From: Mycogone perniciosa
Taxonomy: Eukaryota > Ascomycota > Sordariomycetes > Hypocreales > Hypocreaceae
Assembly (NCBI GenBank): GCA_025331125.1
Contig: JAOALB010000092.1
Coordinates: 124,001 to 188,000, forward strand
Direction of reading: 5' to 3'
DNA: 64,000 nt
The notes beneath the pieces were generated by a model that had not been told where the DNA came from, did not search any database, and saw only the letters and a program-made list of their open reading frames with translations. Made by a program: the position numbers and the translations under genes. Positions 59,267-64,000 of the stretch are shown here, piece by piece (the first letter of the stretch is position 1; every line of letters starts with the position of its first letter).

Positions 59267-60457
59267 GGGCAATGGTTCTTAGTAAGGCTTGGACTTGTTT
59301 TGTCTTGTCTTCATATACCTTCATCTCTTCCTTGGAACGCAATGTGCTTATTTGCCACCGAGAGGTCTTGTGAGAGAGATAGAGAGAGCTGTGACACAAG
59401 GGAAGAATGATAGGTTGACTGGACGGGACAAGCACTTCATTTTATATGGTGAGTAGTTTTTACTTCCCTTCACTTTGTTTCCCCCGTTCCCCTGCCCAAG
59501 TCTAGTAACCTACAGCGACTGTTTGTAGGGGTGATATGACAAGGAAGGCATCGAACAAGGACCCATAGGGCGTGAGACTGGAGGTATGGAGTATAGTGAG
59601 ATGCTTGAATCCGAAGGCCAGTGCTTGAACCCAAGAATTTGACCGCAGTAGGAGGCTTGAACATCGTGCCCCTGTCACAACCTTGATCATTTGAAGACGA
59701 AGAGAAGCATTGACAACGAGGAATTGAGAAGCCTAGTCAGGCAGCAATTAGTAACTAATTACTCAATATGGAGCAGTGTACACGGCAAGGCGCGGCTACT
59801 GACTCCCGATTTTATTCCCGACCAATTTTGTCGCGATCTGCTCCGGAGAGATGTAGTCATTCGCAAGAGATGGCATGATCTGTGTATATACTAGTGTGTA
59901 TATGGATGAAGGCGGGGATACGATTTGGGTGCGTACGCCCTATGCCCATGGTGGACTGACATGTCTCCTAGTTTTCTCACGAAAAGGTGCGGCCGTTTCT
60001 TCCACGAGAGCGGCCGTTTTTTTCACAGGGGCGGGCGGTATATATTGGCATTGGCGGGGATCCAAGTGAACAAGCGAGCAAGCAAGTGGTGTTTTATCTG
60101 ATCTGATCTCTACCCATATGCTTGATGGGGAAGTGTTGGAAAATTTTGGGGGTCGGGGTGATATGTATGTTGAGACGCACGAATAGGGATAATCGCTTGA
60201 CATTCACCACTCTCAACCCATGCAGAGTTCGTATCGTGTGCGGTAAATTAATTCATTTTTCTCTCAACCCATTAAAGAGTACTCCGTACGGATTATGGGT
60301 TTGGTAGATATGAAAATCAGGGGAGGGCCGTCGCTTGTGACCTCTTGTTATGAACACCCTCATCAATCGCTGTCTGGTCATAAGATATAATGTCAACCCA
60401 TCCATGAAAGGTGGGAGAAAAAGAAGGAATGGGGCAAGTCGAGCATCGTTCCTTCGT
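59267..60457. other. Promoter of the acetate transporter gene
   Basis: 1.2 kb upstream of the acetate transporter, also the 3' side of the F-box gene. GCGGCCGTTT occurs twice (59989-59998 and 60010-60019). On the gene's strand CCAAT occurs twice, directly before TATATA, around 60040-60056, and a CreA-type GCGGGG sits at about 60054-60059. A TACTCCGTACGGATTA copy lies at about 60281-60296. No other gene is supported. Confidence 0.5.
59989..60019. promoter_or_regulatory. Direct repeat GCGGCCGTTT upstream of acetate transporter
   Basis: Two copies of GCGGCCGTTT start 21 bp apart, each containing the palindrome CGGCCG. CGG/CCG half-sites are used by Zn2Cys6 proteins, so this is a candidate operator for acetate-responsive control, about 720 bp upstream of the start codon. 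The link is inferred only from position. Confidence 0.3.
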
Positions 60458-61798
60458 TCAAACTGCATTTCCGCTTGTATGCCGTCGTTCCCTCTTGAAC
60501 CACCATGTCGCCGGGTAATCCTGCTCCATACTCTGTGGATCAGCCCAGAATACTAGGATCATCATGGTCTTGTTAACTATGCGCGACACTAGGGATGCTT
60601 TTGGCTTGTTTCGGCGCCACATCTTCCACTCAAAGAGCAAGATTAGGTTCCCAGCGGTATTAAGAAGTCGGAATAGCCTTAATGCAGACGGGTCAGCTCA
60701 CATATAGATGTGCATATTTATGGCCATACGCAGGGAAAAGGGATGACAAAAGCCAGACACCAGCCAGTTTCCATCCTGAAAAGAAAAGTAGGGAGGCACT
60801 TACATGTTCACTCCGATGAACACCAAAGTCGCAACCGTCGACTGGGAGGGAGGCTCAGATGATTGTGAGATCTGTCCAGCAATCGCATATGCCGGAGCTA
60901 TCCAGAGACCCAAGACGGCAGCTTCTAGAATCAATGCCCAGTGGTACGTTCTCAGTGCCGCCCCTCTCAGCACTGAGAGAACAAACACCCAAAAAGCCAA
61001 TATGAAATTGACCTTTAATGTTACACTAGGGCGTCAGCCATCCAATAGGCCATGAAAGTCCAAGCAGCGGACAAGACTCACAATAGTAGGCCCCAAGACC
61101 AGCTTGGAGTGCTTAAAGTAAGCCCAGCATAATGCCGCCCCCACGATGACAACAACCCACTGTGCGCACCCCAGCATAAAGTACAGCAGCAGCACATGGT
61201 TGTACTTCCGGAAACAGGGTAGGTGAAACTCGGGTTGGTTCCAGGCCGGGAGAGCAGACACTGGGTATCCGCACCAACGGCATACCCAGACAGACATCAA
61301 GTTGCCCAGCATGTACTTACGGCCGACCATGAATCCTGACCGCTGGGCTACGCAATCAAAGCATCTATTTGCGAGCGGATACCGTGCGTCTGTCTCTTCG
61401 GCCCGAATCAGTGTCACCTTGCTCGCCTGTCGAGTGAGACAGAGGTAGCACGTTGAGAGAATCTCTTCCCTTAGGTCGGGAAATAGGGTCCGTATTATGG
61501 ATTTGTTGAAGATCATTCGCAAGAGACGGCATGTCCGCCGCAGGCGCTCGATGTCACCAAAATCGAGGTGCGACAGAATCATGAACTGAAGCTCGGGGGG
61601 CATCTGCTGTAAACGCGTGAAGAAGACCTGGGAGCGGATAATCCCGGTTTGGGGTATTGGACGAGACGATATCTGGACGACGCCGCTCTTCTCACCAGAG
61701 GTGCCTAGGTGCCCGGATATCAGGTGATGTCGGGCCACTCGATTTGCCAGTCGCTCTGCCGCCCTCCGCAGGCCTTCTGGTGTGTGGTTGACCTGCAT
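60458..61798 (-). CDS. F-box protein with CxxC motifs and membrane segments
   Basis: Three exons, 61798..61082, 61012..60804 and 60677..60458, give 381 residues. The start used is MQVNHTPEGLRRAAERL. An F-box lies at about residues 60-105 (LQQMPPELQFMILSHLDFGD, IERLRRTCRLLR). It is followed by cysteine pairs CYLC, CFDC, CRWC and a last Cys (LPCFRKYN) that could bind zinc, and then by about three hydrophobic helices (LLLYFMLGCAQWVVVIVGAA, VNFILAFWVFVLSVL, ALILEAAVLGLWIAPAYAIA). The first intron needs the AAAG acceptor at 61013; the nearby CTAG would break the frame. F-box proteins recruit substrates to SCF ubiquitin ligases; a membrane-anchored one is uncommon and may act at an internal membrane. 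The exact target is unknown. Confidence 0.78.
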
Positions 61799-62798
61799 CT
61801 CCAGGCGTGGCTGAGAGGCCTCTCTGAGGCGCAAGAAATAGAGTGACGGAGACGTGATAGAAACGTAACCATGGATGAGAGAGGTGAAATATCATGAGGT
61901 GGTAAGACACTGAACGAGGCCCCACAGGGGAAAACAAGCAAACAAACAACAGACTGATGCGACAAATGGCTCCCGTCTTCTCTCAGTCTTTGGGTGAATG
62001 ACGCACTGTCGTAGAGATCAGAGGGCGTTGCAAAAGTACGAGTACAAAGGACACGACTGTCGGAGTCAGCCCCGACGTCAGGTTGAAAGATATTGACTGC
62101 CTGCGGCTGTACGATCCCAACAAGGATGAACCCGATAGGTAGGCAGTAATGGCACACTGACCAAGGAGACCTGAGACTCAGAACAATGATGAAAAGGGGA
62201 AGTTTAGGGAGAGCCAAAAAAAATTGGGAAAAAAAGTCGCTTTCAATTGCAGCTTCAGCTCTGTATAGAGAGGCGAAACCCAAAAAGAATGAGCCTGTGG
62301 TGATGCTGCGTGATGCTGCGTGATGCAGGCAAGCCTCAACTCTGATAAGTCACCGAAGACAGACAGACGGTTGCGGTTTCTGTGGCGCAGAGCGATGGAT
62401 TGTGGCTGGTGCTGCTCGGTATTTCGAGGTTAGGAAAGGCCGAGCAAGTGCTGACGTCAGCCGGAAATGTGGCTTGCAACTATTATTATCATCAACAATA
62501 ACAAGAATGGTTTGACTCATTAACAATACTCGTACGAAGTACGAAGTACTCCGTACTATTATAGTATTATAATACTACTACTACGTGTTGTCTCGGTTGA
62601 CGTCATACCGGATCAACAAACCATTGAGCTATTCCCCCCTGTTAAAGCACGTGAGAGTCATATCCACGTCGTATTATTCCTCCTACCAATATGCTTCCAA
62701 CACATTCATTTACCCGTATCCATTCATAGGCCTAATAACCGGCACATTCTTGATATCCCCCTTTTTACATGAAGCCGCCAATCCAATCTGCCAGCGCC
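61799..62798. other. Intergenic region upstream of the F-box gene
   Basis: 1.0 kb holding the F-box promoter and the RdRP 3' UTR. Noted: a 10 bp unit TGATGCTGCG repeated two and a half times (62301-62326) and a cluster of GTACGAAGTAC/TACTCCGTA copies (62528-62560). No gene is supported. Confidence 0.55.
62301..62326. repeat. TGATGCTGCG tandem repeat
   Basis: Two full and one partial copy of a 10 bp unit in the 5' flank of the F-box gene. Confidence 0.85.
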
Positions 62799-64000
62799 TC
62801 ATCTCATCGGCAGTACCATCTGCTGCCTATGCCCGCCTGATTGTACCCCTAGGTATCCCCCTGCAGAGCTCATCCCCTTCTTGTTCAACAAGTCTGCCAA
62901 CTCCTTCACTAGACAACACGCTGCCACCACTCGGAAGCTCTCCAGAAGCGTCCTACTTTTGTCTGCTGCTGCTCCTGAGTCTTTCGCGCAGCCTACAACA
63001 ACGCACGCCCAGCACAGCTCTACCGCGTTCATTCTCTCTCGCTCATTTTGTTCGTCCTCTGTCATCGTCGTCGATGCGGCCTCATCATCGCCACTACCAA
63101 CGCCGCGGTCCCGGATCAACTTTACGATCCACGTCATGACTCCATCCATCTCTTCCTTGAGCTTGATTGAAGAGTCCCGCTGTCGCCTCGTCTGACTGCC
63201 CGTTTTGTTCAATATGGAGCCACAGAAGGCTTCTACTTCCGAGATAGGGACTCGCGGATTGTCTGAGAAGTGCCACATGTTACCGACGATTGTCGTCTCG
63301 TACCTAGGCCAACATTAGCAACTTCGCTCTAGACACAACGCACGGGAATAATGGCGTCTTACAACTCCCGGATCTTCCACGCGCTCTCAAGCTTGCGCAA
63401 ATAATCAACCTCCGATGAGCCGTAACCCTCCGCCTGTAGGGCTGCCTTCACTCGCCCCAGCAGCTGATCCCATACCGATGGCCCATCCGTCTTGACAGGG
63501 CGGTGGACATCTTCATTCCAAATCCTCTTTTCGTCTACACCGCGGTAGAGATGGCCTAGAATCTTTTCAGATTTATGGAATCTATGCTTGGCCATCCCCA
63601 TCCCATCTTCCTCTCCATCATCGTCCCTATCGTGTTCACCGATATGGTCAATCTGGCCGATATCATAGAGTTGTACTGGGGGAGCTGGTGCGAGACTGCG
63701 ATAAGACACCTAGGAGTTAGCCCGCGACCCCACAAGAAGTATAAACTGCAACACAATAGAAGAGGGGGAAGATCTTACAAATCAGGACGAGTGCGTGGTG
63801 CTTTGGGTATATGCTGTAGGTTCACCGGAATGCCCGTCTTGGAATAATCAACGGCAGTTGAGTGCATTTCTGCAAGATTGATGCACTCCGGGTCCACGGT
63901 TCCTCTTTCTTTGATGTCCGCTACGATCTGGTGCCGTGTTGCAATCAGCCCCAAGATATCGTTTTCCATGAAATTGATAAAAAAGTCAGTAATGTCATCC
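62799..64000 (-). CDS. RNA-dependent RNA polymerase (RNAi type), 3' part (partial)
   Basis: C-terminal exons of a cellular RdRP: the open exon runs from the window edge to 63779, then 63695..63363 and 63303..62799 to the stop. The last two joins use GT-AG introns (63696..63778 and 63304..63362). The edge exon reads ITDFFINFMENDILGLIATR, then VDPECINLAEMHSTAVDYSK and TGIPVNL, the conserved segment of eukaryotic RdRPs (QDE-1/SAD-1/Rdp1 families) downstream of the catalytic aspartates, which lie off the right edge. The tail has WKIRELYETTIVGNMWHF and a Glu/Arg-rich end. Such enzymes make double-stranded RNA from aberrant or single-stranded templates for quelling, meiotic silencing or small-RNA pathways. 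Which paralogue (QDE-1 or SAD-1/RRP-3-like) cannot be decided from the tail. Confidence 0.88.

Noticed and set aside
1..64000. CRISPR array, bacterial operon or prophage
   Set aside because: The repeats are palindromes without regular spacers, and all genes are intron-containing fungal genes or single fungal ORFs.

Overview
The window is nuclear DNA of a filamentous ascomycete, most likely a sordariomycete of the order Hypocreales. Evidence: short GT-AG introns (about 48-190 bp) with CTAAC-type branch points, CT-rich leaders, monocistronic genes on both strands, and fungal-specific families (Zn2Cys6 regulator, GPR1/FUN34/YaaH transporter, ATG27, SPT20, Pex22-like, an RNAi-type RdRP). A BrlA-type conidiation regulator fits the insect- or nematode-associated Hypocreales, but the species cannot be fixed from sequence alone. 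All exon models are mine: each was checked for splice signals, phase and family-conserved junction residues, without transcripts.

Layout. 1-1.75 kb: 3' end of a SPO22/ZIP4-type meiotic gene. 2.66-5.14 kb: a Zn2Cys6 transcription factor on the minus strand. 5.1-14.3 kb: a 9 kb stretch without convincing genes, rich in microsatellites, G-rich repeats and dispersed TACGGAGTA-type palindromes. 14.3-20.3 kb: two minus-strand ubiquitin-ligase genes, UFD2 (E4/U-box) and a RING/TRAF-type zinc finger protein. 21.2-22.2 kb: a secreted bacterial-type solute-binding protein (TupA/PBP-like). 23.4-23.8 kb: a decayed terminal-inverted-repeat element. 24.6-26.8 kb: a membrane-anchored hormone-sensitive-lipase-type hydrolase.

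27.9-42.2 kb is a dense housekeeping block: glutamate decarboxylase, convergent mitochondrial acetylornithine aminotransferase, ATG27, SPT20 (SAGA, very glutamine-rich), a Pex22-like peroxin and eIF2B gamma. 42.2-49.7 kb is a second large gene-poor interval, leading into a brlA-type conidiation regulator (49.7-50.9 kb). Then follow a leucine-rich-repeat protein (54.2-56.6 kb), an Ady2/SatP-type acetate transporter (58.0-59.3 kb), an F-box protein with membrane segments (60.5-61.8 kb), and the 3' end of an RNA-dependent RNA polymerase gene that runs off the right edge.

The genes are not an operon or an obvious metabolite cluster. Themes are protein turnover (UFD2, RING/TRAF, F-box), nitrogen and GABA/arginine metabolism (GAD, ARG8-type), membrane traffic (ATG27, Pex22-like) and development (SPO22, BrlA). 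The main curiosities are two GC-AG first introns, the palindrome family, the TIR element whose left end carries a short CGGAGTGC insertion, two telomere-like or G-rich tracts, the bacterial-like binding protein, and upstream ORFs before eIF2B gamma and brlA.
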